64,000 nucleotides of DNA from Clostridia bacterium (GTDB lineage Bacteria; Bacillota; Clostridia; Christensenellales; UBA1242), in contig JALOBO010000004.1 of assembly GCA_023228225.1 (NCBI GenBank), forward strand, positions 1-64,000, written 5' to 3'. The position numbers were made by a program, and so were the translations under genes. Each line of letters opens with the position of its first letter. Within the stretch, counting starts at the first letter, position 1. The notes below the pieces were generated by a model that saw nothing but the letters and a program-made list of their open reading frames with translations, ran no database searches and was not told where the DNA came from. Positions 16,841 through 25,252 of this stretch are shown in pieces.

Positions 16841-17239
16841 ATGGAAATCACTGCAGCAACAATCAAAAAATTTGGAATCCTTGAAGGTTCTACGGTATCA
16901 GTTTTTAAACCTTGGTCAATTTCTGATTTTGCAAGGATGTTAATTAAACTTGCAATGAAAGAAGAAGGATTAAAATTCAATGATGAAGGTCGATTCAAAT
17001 ACATTGAATCTTGGGTTGAAACTTTAATTGAATGCGCAAATGGTGAACCGCAAAATTACAATGTGAGCAATGTGTCTGACCAAATTGCAGACAACTTAAT
17101 TTACTCAAGATATCATATTATTGATATGAGTAACCGAACATCGATAACTTCTGAAATAAAAAATATCATATATAACGAAATTGTTGCAATTCTTGACAAA
17201 ACAGTTGCTGCATTCGTTCAACAAAATATTGCTGAATAA
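16841..17239 (+). CDS. Hypothetical protein, 132 aa
   Basis: Helical; KPWSISDFARMLIKLAMKEEG near residue 25. First gene of a run of small genes reaching to 19.06 kb. Confidence 0.85.
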   Translation: MEITAATIKKFGILEGSTVSVFKPWSISDFARMLIKLAMKEEGLKFNDEGRFKYIESWVETLIECANGEPQNYNVSNVSDQIADNLIYSRYHIIDMSNRTSITSEIKNIIYNEIVAILDKTVAAFVQQNIAE

Positions 17240-17240
17240 T

Positions 17241-17417
17241 ATGGAAGAACTACTTGAAAAATTAAATGCCAGATTACAATATCTGGAGTTAATGGAAGGC
17301 ATGCAAAATTTAAAAGAAATAGACAGATTACAATTTGGTGCTGCTGCTCATGAAGTTAAACTTATGATTGTTGAAGTTCAATCGCAATTTCTAAAAGAAC
17401 TTAATGTTAAATCTTAA
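17241..17417 (+). CDS. Hypothetical helical protein, 58 aa
   Basis: ATG 17241 lies one base after the previous stop. Leu/Glu-rich coiled-coil character. Unknown. Confidence 0.75.
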   Translation: MEELLEKLNARLQYLELMEGMQNLKEIDRLQFGAAAHEVKLMIVEVQSQFLKELNVKS

Positions 17418-17429
17418 ATAATTTATCCT

Positions 17430-17741
17430 ATGAAAAACTTGAACCCAAAAATTAAAGTATCAGAAAATTCACAACCAAATGATTCTGCATTTGCAAAAAA
17501 TATCTCAGTGAATAACTTGTTTGCTGGTGCTGAAGCATTAGCTGCAAACCCAATTGTTGAATCTGTCGAGATTACAAAATTTTCGGACTTGGTTATAAAA
17601 TTACAAAATGACCCAGGCAAGATTCATGTGATTAATTACAATGCATCAGTTACATATATCAATTGCACTCCTAAGCATGTTCATTTTGTTGCAAAGAACT
17701 TTCCTCAAATTGAATCTTTATCTAAATTAAATCTTTTTTAA
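17430..17741 (+). CDS. Hypothetical protein, 103 aa
   Basis: Ala/Asn-rich start, beta-rich end. Unknown. Confidence 0.8.
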   Translation: MKNLNPKIKVSENSQPNDSAFAKNISVNNLFAGAEALAANPIVESVEITKFSDLVIKLQNDPGKIHVINYNASVTYINCTPKHVHFVAKNFPQIESLSKLNLF

Positions 17742-17742
17742 T

Positions 17743-18063
17743 ATGGAGAAATTTATTCGCGAATTGTTTACATTCGTGTTTAGCAATTTCGATTGCAATA
17801 CATCCGAAACAACAATTCCAAATGAGAATGAAGGCGGCTCTGTAAAATTCGGTTTTCACTTTACAACAACTCGTGTAATTGATGAAGACTTTGGACCATC
17901 TATGCATATCGGTGAATACCCACAGTACACAATTGGGTTTGACGAAGGCACCGATGAATATTTTATCATATTCGATAATAGCGGTCACGATATAACTTTA
18001 CCGTTTAATAACGGAAATACTGCTGAAGCAATTGAAATTATTAAAAACTTTATATTAGTATAA
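17743..18063 (+). CDS. Hypothetical acidic protein, 106 aa
   Basis: Beta-rich and strongly acidic (DEDFGPS, DEGTDEYF). One base after the previous stop. Unknown. Confidence 0.85.
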   Translation: MEKFIRELFTFVFSNFDCNTSETTIPNENEGGSVKFGFHFTTTRVIDEDFGPSMHIGEYPQYTIGFDEGTDEYFIIFDNSGHDITLPFNNGNTAEAIEIIKNFILV

Positions 18064-18064
18064 C

Positions 18065-18514
18065 ATGTGTTTAATTACCGAACAAAAAGAGCCGATTATC
18101 ACGAAGCGAAAAATGACCGTTTACAAAATGTTTGAAACGTGGACATTAAATGGTAAGACAATTTATTCCTCGCCGTATTACCCGATGAAATGGCTTCTTG
18201 ATGAATTGTATGATGAACCAATCAGAAAAACAACAGACATGAGTTGTTCCGATGATATTGCATCAATTGCGTATGGATTAGACGAACATGGTTCTTCTTC
18301 ATCAAGACGACAATCATTTGAATCTTTACGTTTGCAATCGTATGGTCAAGGATATCATTTCTGCGTAACCAAGAAACGAGCAAAACAGCATTCTAACTAT
18401 TATACTATATTGTCATGTACAATTCCAAAAGGATCCGAAGTGGTTTTCGATAAAACTGGTTTAGGCATTACAAATAAAATCATTATCAATTCACCAAAAA
18501 TTAAAACTAAATAA
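18065..18514 (+). CDS. MCLIT-family phage protein (paralogue 1)
   Basis: 149 residues beginning MCLITEQKEP and ending with CTIPKGSEVVFDKTGLGITNKI. Two other members in the window (37798 and 56863) share the start MCL(I/V)T(K/R/E)Q, a middle GxGFHF segment and the C-terminal IPKGSxxxxDxTxLGVxNKI. I recognise this as a recurring uncharacterised family of phages. Confidence 0.85.
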   Translation: MCLITEQKEPIITKRKMTVYKMFETWTLNGKTIYSSPYYPMKWLLDELYDEPIRKTTDMSCSDDIASIAYGLDEHGSSSSRRQSFESLRLQSYGQGYHFCVTKKRAKQHSNYYTILSCTIPKGSEVVFDKTGLGITNKIIINSPKIKTK

Positions 18515-18515
18515 C

Positions 18516-19058
18516 ATGCCAGATTTTAAAACAATAATGTACCGTCATTGGTGTACAAAGTGTCAAGATTGGGAATTCTTCAAAATCGAAAAGATTGTTG
18601 TTATTGATTCAGTTCCAGATGAAAATGCAAAAACAAAAAGATGGGTTTGTACTGAATGCGGAACTGAACATGTTGATGTAATGCTTAAAGATATCCCAAA
18701 AGAAAAACTTGCTGAACAACGTCAACGTTATATCAAAAGCAAAGAAGAAAAAATGATAAAGGCATATAAAAGCTTTTTTCAATCATCACAACAAAGCCAA
18801 ATGGAACAATTCATTCATATGTTTAGCGAACCAGAAATTGGAATCGAAATTGTTGAAGCTGATGCTGGACAAAAATATATTGATGAAGAAAACCAAAGAA
18901 TCAGAACAGAGGAAAGAGAAAAAAGAATTGCAGAACGTAACCAACGTCTTGCGGATTACGCACCGTACCGCAAACTTGGACGTAACGATAAATGCCTTTG
19001 TGGTTCTGATAAGAAATACAAAAAATGCTGCCAACCAAAATTCCAGGATTTGGAATAA
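18516..19058 (+). CDS. Zinc protein with SEC-C motif
   Basis: 180 residues. The N-terminus has a zinc-ribbon pair (CTKCQDW and VCTECGTEH). The C-terminus has RNDKCLCGSDKKYKKCC, a SEC-C zinc-binding motif like that at the end of SecA. Between them lies a charged helical region. It may act as an adaptor for nucleic acid or protein complexes; no enzyme motif. Confidence 0.85.
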   Translation: MPDFKTIMYRHWCTKCQDWEFFKIEKIVVIDSVPDENAKTKRWVCTECGTEHVDVMLKDIPKEKLAEQRQRYIKSKEEKMIKAYKSFFQSSQQSQMEQFIHMFSEPEIGIEIVEADAGQKYIDEENQRIRTEEREKRIAERNQRLADYAPYRKLGRNDKCLCGSDKKYKKCCQPKFQDLE

Positions 19059-19072
19059 AACTATTATTTGTT

Positions 19073-19090
19073 AATGTATATAATAATAAA
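19073..19090 (+). promoter_or_regulatory. Weak AT-rich phage-type promoter
   Basis: AATGTATATAATAATAAA just before the gene at 19099; core matches, TTC missing. Confidence 0.45.
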
Positions 19091-19098
19091 TTGAAAAT

Positions 19099-19563
19099 AT
19101 GACAATCGGAAAACGTGAAGAAATACCACAAGAAATCATTGACCAAATGACACCTGCAAATGTTCACATGATTTACTGTTTATATAATTGGGATTCAATT
19201 TTATTGGGTGGCGAAAAACCATGTATAACACCAGACCAGTTAGATGACTTGTGGACAGGTTATTTTGGTGTATTTGCAACTGATGGAAATGGTATGATGA
19301 TTCCTGCCGACGAACTATCACCAAATGGACATGCAAAAGATGAAACAGATTTCAATAATCGACTTGTGTCTTTTAATCTAATGCTAGGTAATCTTGCAAC
19401 AAAAGTATTACCGTTTGAAAACTTTTTAGAAATTGTTGATACCGATAACATTGTTGAATTTGGAATTGACATTGCATTAAAGTCAATGGAAAAAACTTTC
19501 ACATCACAAAGTGTTATTTCATTCAGAGAAAAATTAATTGAGAAACGTTTTAAAAATAAATAA
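19099..19563 (+). CDS. Hypothetical protein, 154 aa
   Basis: Helical, with MTPANVHMIYCLYNWDSILL. Single-gene unit between two promoters. Unknown. Confidence 0.85.
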   Translation: MTIGKREEIPQEIIDQMTPANVHMIYCLYNWDSILLGGEKPCITPDQLDDLWTGYFGVFATDGNGMMIPADELSPNGHAKDETDFNNRLVSFNLMLGNLATKVLPFENFLEIVDTDNIVEFGIDIALKSMEKTFTSQSVISFREKLIEKRFKNK

Positions 19564-19571
19564 CGATAGTA

Positions 19572-19602
19572 TTGCTAATGCATAATAAATGTTGTATATT
19601 TG
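19572..19602 (+). promoter_or_regulatory. Host-type promoter
   Basis: TTGC at 19572 and TATATTTG at 19595, 23 nt apart. Confidence 0.85.
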
Positions 19603-19633
19603 TTTTTAATTATTAATCATTAAATAAAAAATT

Positions 19634-20191
19634 ATGAAATTCAATAACGTACATAACGAGTGTATTATTTTGCCAGACGGCAGAGAAATTTGGATTGGTC
19701 GTTCAGTTGCTGTTACATCAGTTGTAATGATACATGTTCTTGACTACAAAAAAGATACGCTCACAACAAAATATTTGATTAATCAGCGTGGTGAAAAAAC
19801 TCCAGATTTTCGTGGTCACTGGAATATTCCTTGTGGATATATTGACAAAAACGAAACTTCTGAGGAAGCAGCAATTCGCGAAACCTACGAGGAAACTGGT
19901 TTGGACGTTTCAAAATTTGAAAGAATTACTGAAGATGGACAGCCATTCTATGTGAATTCATTACCAACATCAAATCGTCAAAACATTGTTCATTATCACA
20001 TGTTTTACTCTGTCATGGATCTTGACAAATTTATCAATTTCTGTGAAGGAATTACGTTCGAACATTCTGAACCAGGTGAAGTTGTCGATGCACGATTCAT
20101 AACAATTGATGAAGTTGATAACTATCAATTTTGCTTTGGGCACAAAGAAAGATTAATTGCGATTCATAAAAAATATAGTGACGTACGATAA
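19634..20191 (+). CDS. Nudix hydrolase
   Basis: 185 residues. The Nudix box is complete: GYIDKNETSEEAAIRETYEE, followed by TGL, including the catalytic RETYEE helix. By family it hydrolyses nucleoside diphosphates linked to another group (damaged NTPs, NAD derivatives, capped RNA). Substrate cannot be deduced. It is the first gene behind a host-type promoter, so probably early, and is coupled to two membrane-protein genes. Confidence 0.92.
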   Translation: MKFNNVHNECIILPDGREIWIGRSVAVTSVVMIHVLDYKKDTLTTKYLINQRGEKTPDFRGHWNIPCGYIDKNETSEEAAIRETYEETGLDVSKFERITEDGQPFYVNSLPTSNRQNIVHYHMFYSVMDLDKFINFCEGITFEHSEPGEVVDARFITIDEVDNYQFCFGHKERLIAIHKKYSDVR

Positions 20192-20433
20192 TGGATATTC
20201 TAATTAATTTTACCGCACATATCAATTTTTGGTATGTTGCGGTTGCAATATATTTAGCAATAGGAGTTTACTTAACACGTAATCTTATTAAGAATATGGG
20301 CGGCACTGGCGGTCCATACGGTATTGGAATCATATACATATTTGCAATTATATTTATGCCAATCATTGCAATAGGAATGCGCATATCGAAATTATTTAAA
20401 AAGAAAAAAGAAAAAACTGATGAGAGCTGTTAG
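20191..20433 (+). CDS. Two-TM membrane protein
   Basis: 80 residues. Hydrophobic segments at about 13-32 and 49-68, Gly-rich loop GGTGGPYG between, Lys-rich tail. Shares one base with the Nudix gene. Confidence 0.85.
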   Translation: MDILINFTAHINFWYVAVAIYLAIGVYLTRNLIKNMGGTGGPYGIGIIYIFAIIFMPIIAIGMRISKLFKKKKEKTDESC

Positions 20434-20629
20434 ATTTACAATCGTATACATTTTAGTAATAGTAGGAGCAATGTATTTTGCACCGAAACTTTGGTCAAGC
20501 GTACAGCCCACATACGTTTTCTTTGGCGCAATTGGAATAAGTGCATTAATCGGAATTGCTGAACTTATTGATATTTTTGATGGCATCCGTAAAAACACGG
20601 AGTCGACAAGTGATGCCGAGGCAAAATAA
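20420..20629 (+). CDS. Two-TM membrane protein
   Basis: 69 residues with two hydrophobic segments and an acidic tail. Overlaps the previous gene by 14 bases. Unknown function; last gene before a repeat-bearing gap. Confidence 0.8.
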   Translation: MRAVRFTIVYILVIVGAMYFAPKLWSSVQPTYVFFGAIGISALIGIAELIDIFDGIRKNTESTSDAEAK

Positions 20630-20652
20630 AAACAGTCTAAGGTAGTGCGCTA

Positions 20653-20740
20653 GAAATCTCAAAGTCTTGCTTCTGTAATCTTAAGGTAAGGCTTCTATAA
20701 TCTCAAAGTCTTGCTTCTGTAATCTCAAGGCAAAGCTTTT
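20653..20740. repeat. Four tandem 22-bp units
   Basis: Units of the form TAATCTCAAAGTCTTGCTTCT repeat four times with variation in the middle; units 1 and 3 are nearly identical. The gap 20630-20911 otherwise holds only a weak promoter. Strand bias changes here from G-rich to C-rich genes. Confidence 0.8.
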
Positions 20741-20847
20741 CGTTTGTCCCGTTCAGATCCTTTTGCCAACAGCAATCGGTTCTTTAAAAATTTGTCCGTT
20801 TCTTAAAAAGTATTATGTACAATCTTCAGAAAGCTGAATAGCAAAAA

Positions 20848-20866
20848 GAATGTATATAATATAAAA
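20848..20866 (+). promoter_or_regulatory. AT-rich phage-type promoter
   Basis: GAATGTATATAATATAAA before the C-rich gene island at 20.9 kb. Confidence 0.55.
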
Positions 20867-20911
20867 AAGTTCAACACTTTCTATAAGAAATATATAAAAA
20901 TATAAAAGAAC

Positions 20912-21460
20912 ATGGCAAAAAAACAAGACCTAAAGAAAAAGAACATTCCGCTCGATAATCAAGCAGCATTCGATGCAATCGTTGATGCAATCGAAAATGA
21001 ATGCGAAGTACAAAATAAAAATATCGCAAGTCTTATGGATATTTTCCATAAAAATTTGTTCGAAGTTGAATTCATAACAGATGAATTAACAGAAGAACAA
21101 AAAAGCCTATTAGGAAAACAAGTAATTGCAATTGAAAAACATTCCGTAGTTTTCAATCTTAACATAATCGACAATCTTGCAGGTTTCGACGTTTTCCCAC
21201 TAAATTTGCTTCTTAACATAATCAACAAAAAAACAGTATTCGACATTGTAATAAAATTCAAGAATAGAACAGGCGATAGCATTTCTGTTATGGGATATCA
21301 TAAAGTATCCATATCAAGAACAGATTTTTTTGAAAACGATTTTGCTTACGACATTCCAAATAATTTCGGAATAAAATATCAAGAAGACACAATCCTAGAT
21401 GTACGCGCGTATATCGAATATAGCGATAGAACTTGGAATGGCATAATTATAAAAGAATAA
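20912..21460 (+). CDS. Hypothetical protein, 182 aa
   Basis: Lys-rich start, helical first half, beta-rich second half. Third positions favour C over G, unlike genes before 20.6 kb. Unknown. Confidence 0.85.
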   Translation: MAKKQDLKKKNIPLDNQAAFDAIVDAIENECEVQNKNIASLMDIFHKNLFEVEFITDELTEEQKSLLGKQVIAIEKHSVVFNLNIIDNLAGFDVFPLNLLLNIINKKTVFDIVIKFKNRTGDSISVMGYHKVSISRTDFFENDFAYDIPNNFGIKYQEDTILDVRAYIEYSDRTWNGIIIKE

Positions 21461-21463
21461 ATA

Positions 21464-21829
21464 ATGAACACAACAGAAAGAATCAAAAAAGAATATCTTG
21501 TTGCAAAAAATTTTAACATGCCAATTGAGGACGTTAAAAATTTAGACGATAATGAACTTAACACAATGGAAAAATCGCTAAGAGAAATGATTGACGATGG
21601 TGTAAATTCGTTTACACTTAATGATGCCGTTTTTAATTACACGCCTGCTAGTGTTCCTATTAGCATTCCAAATCCTTCTTTAATTTCTTTATTCGATAAA
21701 GATTCAATTGAATTCATGCGATTTGAAAATAATGGCAACATATACGTAAAAGGGAAATTAACAGTCAACGATAAAGAAGTCGTTGATGCTTTTAGAGAAT
21801 TCTTAAAAGCACAAGGATACATTAAATAA
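21464..21829 (+). CDS. Hypothetical protein, 121 aa
   Basis: Helical N-terminus; the C-terminus FENNGNIYVKGKLTVNDKEVVDAFREFL resembles short tail-fibre or structural repeat ends of phage proteins but is too short to assign. Confidence 0.85.
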   Translation: MNTTERIKKEYLVAKNFNMPIEDVKNLDDNELNTMEKSLREMIDDGVNSFTLNDAVFNYTPASVPISIPNPSLISLFDKDSIEFMRFENNGNIYVKGKLTVNDKEVVDAFREFLKAQGYIK

Positions 21830-21836
21830 TTTTTTT

Positions 21837-22205
21837 ATGGGAGACAAAACAAAAGCAGTTGTTTCAGATGAACTAATCAACGTTACAACAAATTCATCAA
21901 GAAAACCCTACGTACCGTCTGCACCCTCCGCAGATGATTATAAAATAGTACTAGAAGAAGACGGTTATTACAAAATAACATTGGAAGGTGAAACAATCAT
22001 TCATACAAAAGTTTCTGCAAAACTTATTGAAGATTTTACACTAATGGGTATCCTTCCAGAAAACGCAACAGAAGCAGAACAACAAAAAGCAATTCAAGCG
22101 TACCTCATCAGAGCCGCTAAAGAATTCGTGAGTAAACAACTTCATATAAAGAAACAAGATGGAAGAGGAAAAATCGACATCCCAGGAATTGAAGATGAAT
22201 TCTAA
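21837..22205 (+). CDS. Hypothetical protein, 122 aa
   Basis: Acidic, with KPYVPSAPSADDYKIVLEEDG; disordered N-terminal third. Overlaps the next gene by 11 bases. Confidence 0.85.
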   Translation: MGDKTKAVVSDELINVTTNSSRKPYVPSAPSADDYKIVLEEDGYYKITLEGETIIHTKVSAKLIEDFTLMGILPENATEAEQQKAIQAYLIRAAKEFVSKQLHIKKQDGRGKIDIPGIEDEF

Positions 22206-22416
22206 TCCTGAACAAATTCATGATGAACTTCATAAAGACATTTATGAAAATCAAAAATTGATAACAGAATCTCTAGTTGCAATTGTTAAACTTCTAGAAA
22301 ATACAAAGTTCTCGTTTAATAACATCAATGAACAAAGACAATGTCAAAATCATTTTAACGCGTTAAAAAACCGCGCTAAAAAACTTAATTCAAAATTTCA
22401 AAAAAATAAATCATGA
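22195..22416 (+). CDS. Hypothetical helical protein, 73 aa
   Basis: ATG 22195 chosen for the short overlap. Helical with a basic C-terminus (KNRAKKLNSKFQKNK); stop overlaps the thioredoxin start. Confidence 0.8.
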   Translation: MNSNPEQIHDELHKDIYENQKLITESLVAIVKLLENTKFSFNNINEQRQCQNHFNALKNRAKKLNSKFQKNKS

Positions 22417-22757
22417 AAGAAATAAACACAGAAGAATTTAACAAACTCGTTTATAACATTTATAAAGCCGAAAATAACGAAATTAATTTTCTAGGAGAAA
22501 AACCTGTCGTCATTGACTTCTATGCAACTTGGTGTGGACCCTGTAAAGTATTAGCACCAAAACTAGAAGATCTTGAAGAAGATTATACAAACGTTGACTT
22601 CTATAAAATTGACATTGAAAAAAACGAGGAACTAACACGAATATTAAACATACGTAATGTACCTACTGCTCTATACATAAACAAAACAATAAACATGAGA
22701 ACTGTTGGCGTTTTATCTAGAGACCAAATCATTGCAAGAATAACAGAACTACTTTAA
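22413..22757 (+). CDS. Thioredoxin
   Basis: 114 residues, the full thioredoxin length. VVIDFYATWCGPCK carries the CGPC redox centre at 41-44, and RNVPTAL supplies the cis-Pro. Phage thioredoxins can reduce ribonucleotide reductase or serve as polymerase partners; no such gene is in this window. Overlaps the preceding gene by 4 bases. Confidence 0.95.
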   Translation: MKEINTEEFNKLVYNIYKAENNEINFLGEKPVVIDFYATWCGPCKVLAPKLEDLEEDYTNVDFYKIDIEKNEELTRILNIRNVPTALYINKTINMRTVGVLSRDQIIARITELL

Positions 22758-22775
22758 CATAAAAAAATAAATATC

Positions 22776-23036
22776 ATGGAACAAACAAACACACCATTTA
22801 GCGAAAACGTAAACGAAGTAATCAAACCAGGTGGAGTTACTGACTTCTGTTTATTCATTACAAAAACAAACGGAACACTTGAACAAAAAGTTATTCCAGC
22901 GTTTATGAAAAACTCTTTTGTTGAAAGATTCGGTATGGATTGCCCTAACCAAATCGAATACGATTATTGGTACTCAGAACAAACGAGCAAATACAACAAA
23001 AACGGTAATTTCAAAACTGACTCTTTACTAGGTTAA
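22776..23036 (+). CDS. Hypothetical protein, 86 aa
   Basis: Soluble; follows thioredoxin. Contains CPNQIEYDYWYSEQTSKY. Unknown. Confidence 0.8.
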   Translation: MEQTNTPFSENVNEVIKPGGVTDFCLFITKTNGTLEQKVIPAFMKNSFVERFGMDCPNQIEYDYWYSEQTSKYNKNGNFKTDSLLG

Positions 23037-23039
23037 TCA

Positions 23040-23276
23040 ATGATTAGTTTTCACGACCCGAATTACCAAAAAGCAATCGAGTTAATCAATTACATGCAGA
23101 ACTCACCTATTGCTGAAAAAACAGAAAACGAAAAACTTCTATTGTACTACATTGTAAATCAACGTAAACATATTGCTGACCTCAATAATACAATCGAAGA
23201 ACATGAGGAATTTTTTAAACTACTTAGAAAATTCTCATACGTAAATAATAATCCAATTCCTAAATCAAAAAAATAG
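23040..23276 (+). CDS. Hypothetical protein, 78 aa
   Basis: Helical, three bases after the previous stop. Unknown. Confidence 0.8.
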   Translation: MISFHDPNYQKAIELINYMQNSPIAEKTENEKLLLYYIVNQRKHIADLNNTIEEHEEFFKLLRKFSYVNNNPIPKSKK

Positions 23277-23288
23277 TAATGGCATCTG

Positions 23289-23308
23289 TTTGTTGCTACC
23301 GCAACAAA
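23289..23308 (+). other. Strong hairpin after 23276
   Basis: TTTGTTGC and GCAACAAA pair perfectly over 8 bp around TACC. No T run, so more likely an RNA-end or processing hairpin than a terminator. Confidence 0.6.
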
Positions 23309-23425
23309 TAACTCCAGGTAGATACCAATGATATCTAAGGATCATTCTATAAACTTTAAATACAATGTTATAGTTGTATATCAACTTTTTTACATATCAT
23401 TATAAATCATTTAAAAGAATCATTT

Positions 23426-23608
23426 ATGGCAAATAAATTTTACAAACTTGTAGATAATAATTTTACTATCACAAAAGGAAATCAAATAATTGTTCCTTAC
23501 GCTTCTGATTTAAACCTCGAGGAATTTTTAAATACTTTTAGCAATAGAGAACTTTATATTGTAAAAGATTCAATCGAAACCAACAACATTGTTGCAATCG
23601 TAATTTAA
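23426..23608 (+). CDS. Hypothetical protein, 60 aa
   Basis: Small beta-like protein, last gene of the C-rich island, followed by a strong terminator. Confidence 0.75.
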   Translation: MANKFYKLVDNNFTITKGNQIIVPYASDLNLEEFLNTFSNRELYIVKDSIETNNIVAIVI

Positions 23609-23629
23609 AACAAAATCATACCTTTTTAG

Positions 23630-23658
23630 AATGTCCATTTTTAGTGGACATTTTTTTT
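23630..23658 (+). terminator. Intrinsic terminator
   Basis: AATGTCCA pairs with TGGACATT across a 7-nt loop, followed by eight T. Confidence 0.92.
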
Positions 23659-24250
23659 CCCCAAAAAATTTTTTAAAATCAACTAGTGCCGTCATCTCTA
23701 AATTCTGCAACAATCAGATTCCACTTGGAGAATTACTATAAGTTCCTTACTTAGGCGTTTACTTAGGAAGTCCATTTTCGAAGTGTGACTTTATGATCTC
23801 GGATTTCTTTCTGAACTAACGGCTTTGCTAAAGCCTTAGATTTGTATATACAAAACAAATAGATATAAAATCAATAGCTTTTTATAATTGCATTTTTAAA
23901 TAATTGCATTTCTGCCGCAGCAGCCAATGACTCAATGCTGCTAACCACTGCAAGCCACTATCATTCATCAGTAGCATCTACTATCAGTAGCATAAAGCTA
24001 CCACAAGCCACTCGTAGATGCCATTGCTATACCACTGCTATTATATTGGTAGTACTATAATGGCTTTTTGCGTACATGCACGTTCTATTGCCATTCAATT
24101 GGCCATATTAACTGTAAGGAACTTCCAGTATAGCCCAAAATGGGCCATTTTTCACATGGTTACAATAGCCCAAAATGGCCCATTTTGCGGTATAAGGCTA
24201 TTTTGTGTCCAAAAATATGACTTTTTTATGAAAAATAATAGTCCTTTTAT
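23659..24250. other. Non-coding structured region, origin candidate
   Basis: About 0.6 kb without a convincing gene. It contains GGCTTTGCTAAAGCC, repeated AGTAGCAT strings, and two 15-mers, AAAATGGGCCATTTT (24137) and AAAATGGCCCATTTT (24172). These two are exact reverse complements of each other, and each is a near-palindrome. Genes to the left are C-rich on this strand; genes to the right are strongly G-rich. That sign change is typical of a replication origin, which I infer. Confidence 0.5.
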
Positions 24251-24281
24251 TTGCTATATAAGAATTAATGTTGTATATTTA
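24251..24281 (+). promoter_or_regulatory. Host-type promoter
   Basis: TTGC at 24251 and TATATTTA at 24274. Drives the membrane-protein operon 24308-26154. Confidence 0.82.
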
Positions 24282-24307
24282 ACTATAATTTAATAATCAT
24301 TAAATCT

Positions 24308-24436
24308 ATGGAATATTCAAATGAGGAAATAGAGCATTTAAAAGCGGTTCATCATGACATTGGATGGAGACGAGGTTTATTTGTAGGTGCTGGTATTGTT
24401 ATAGTGGCGATAATAGGAGTTTTATTAATATCATAA
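24308..24436 (+). CDS. Small single-TM protein
   Basis: 42 residues; charged, His-containing N-terminal half and a hydrophobic C-terminal segment. First gene of the membrane operon. Confidence 0.75.
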   Translation: MEYSNEEIEHLKAVHHDIGWRRGLFVGAGIVIVAIIGVLLIS

Positions 24437-24440
24437 AAGT

Positions 24441-24653
24441 ATGGATTGGATTGCATCATTTGCCACGTTGATTGGCATGTTATTAGTAGGTCGTAAAATT
24501 GCGCATGGATGGATATTCAGTGCAGTAGGTGCATCGTTGTTTTTATGGGTAGCGATACAGACGGGATTGGATGGAATGGCGATATTGGATTTATGTTTGA
24601 TATTTCTTAGTATAATTAATTGGATAGATTGGGTATTTATTAAAAAGATATAA
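24441..24653 (+). CDS. Small membrane protein, PnuC-like topology
   Basis: 70 residues, almost entirely hydrophobic, three segments. FATLIGMLLVGRKIAHGWIF recalls the repeat unit of PnuC-type nicotinamide riboside transporters, but it is far shorter than a full PnuC. Annotated as a membrane protein with that weak resemblance. Confidence 0.7.
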   Translation: MDWIASFATLIGMLLVGRKIAHGWIFSAVGASLFLWVAIQTGLDGMAILDLCLIFLSIINWIDWVFIKKI

Positions 24654-24656
24654 AGT

Positions 24657-24938
24657 ATGAAAGAGAAAACTGGAGATTATTTAATTGACCGATTATTATA
24701 TTGGTTTGTATCGAATGCAAAGCAAGTTATGACAGTTGCAGGTGTTGCTATATGTATGTTGTTAAGTTATAGTATATGTATATTGACGATTGGAATAAGT
24801 ACGGACAGCGATATGTTTATAACAATTATTATTGGATTTATATGTGGGCTTGGTACAATTGGTTTATTAGATACTATTGATATAGGAGTTCACATCAGAA
24901 GTTTGCATAAGTATATTGGAAAAGTTTATTATAGTTAG
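24657..24938 (+). CDS. Tandem membrane paralogue 1
   Basis: 93 residues. Plan: N-terminal amphipathic YLIDRLLYWFVSNAKQV, two hydrophobic segments, then a short C-terminal helix. Four following genes share this plan and the motif ND(K/S/A)xxDxxIYxxVxN. G-rich third positions. See 24941, 25253, 25551 and 25849. Confidence 0.8.
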   Translation: MKEKTGDYLIDRLLYWFVSNAKQVMTVAGVAICMLLSYSICILTIGISTDSDMFITIIIGFICGLGTIGLLDTIDIGVHIRSLHKYIGKVYYS

Positions 24939-24940
24939 TT

Positions 24941-25249
24941 ATGGAAAAAGTAAAGTGTATAACGAATGACAAGGTAATGGATTCGATAATTTATTTTTTA
25001 TATTATCGGTTTATGTTAATTGTTATTGGGTTGATAATAGCAATCGGAATGCCGGGCGGTATATGGACGATGGGATATTTTATTGCGATGGACGACAGTA
25101 CGCCGCCAGATGGTAAGATAGTAATAACATGGTGTTGTGGAACGTTGTTAGGATTAATGTTTTGTTTGTTGCCGATTGCATTTTTAATGATGACAGAGTT
25201 ATTGCAATATTGGGAACGTTCGATTAGTGAGTGGTATGAAAATTTGTAA
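24941..25249 (+). CDS. Tandem membrane paralogue 2
   Basis: 102 residues. ITNDKVMDSIIYFLYYRF at the N-terminus, two hydrophobic segments separated by DDSTPPDGK, and an amphipathic end. Two bases after its predecessor. Confidence 0.82.
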   Translation: MEKVKCITNDKVMDSIIYFLYYRFMLIVIGLIIAIGMPGGIWTMGYFIAMDDSTPPDGKIVITWCCGTLLGLMFCLLPIAFLMMTELLQYWERSISEWYENL

Positions 25250-25252
25250 GTT

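Noticed and set aside
20653..20740. Transposon ends or attachment site
   Set aside because: No integrase or transposase lies in the window and the units are direct tandem repeats rather than terminal inverted repeats.
21464..22205. Tail-fibre or baseplate fragment
   Set aside because: Only short end-like similarity; the proteins are too small and no structural gene is nearby.
24018..24293. Rightward 91-aa ORF in the 24-kb gap
   Set aside because: It runs through inverted repeats and the promoter at 24251, and its composition differs from neighbouring genes.
24441..24653. PnuC nicotinamide riboside transporter
   Set aside because: At 70 residues it is less than half of a PnuC and lacks enough segments; kept only as a topology note.
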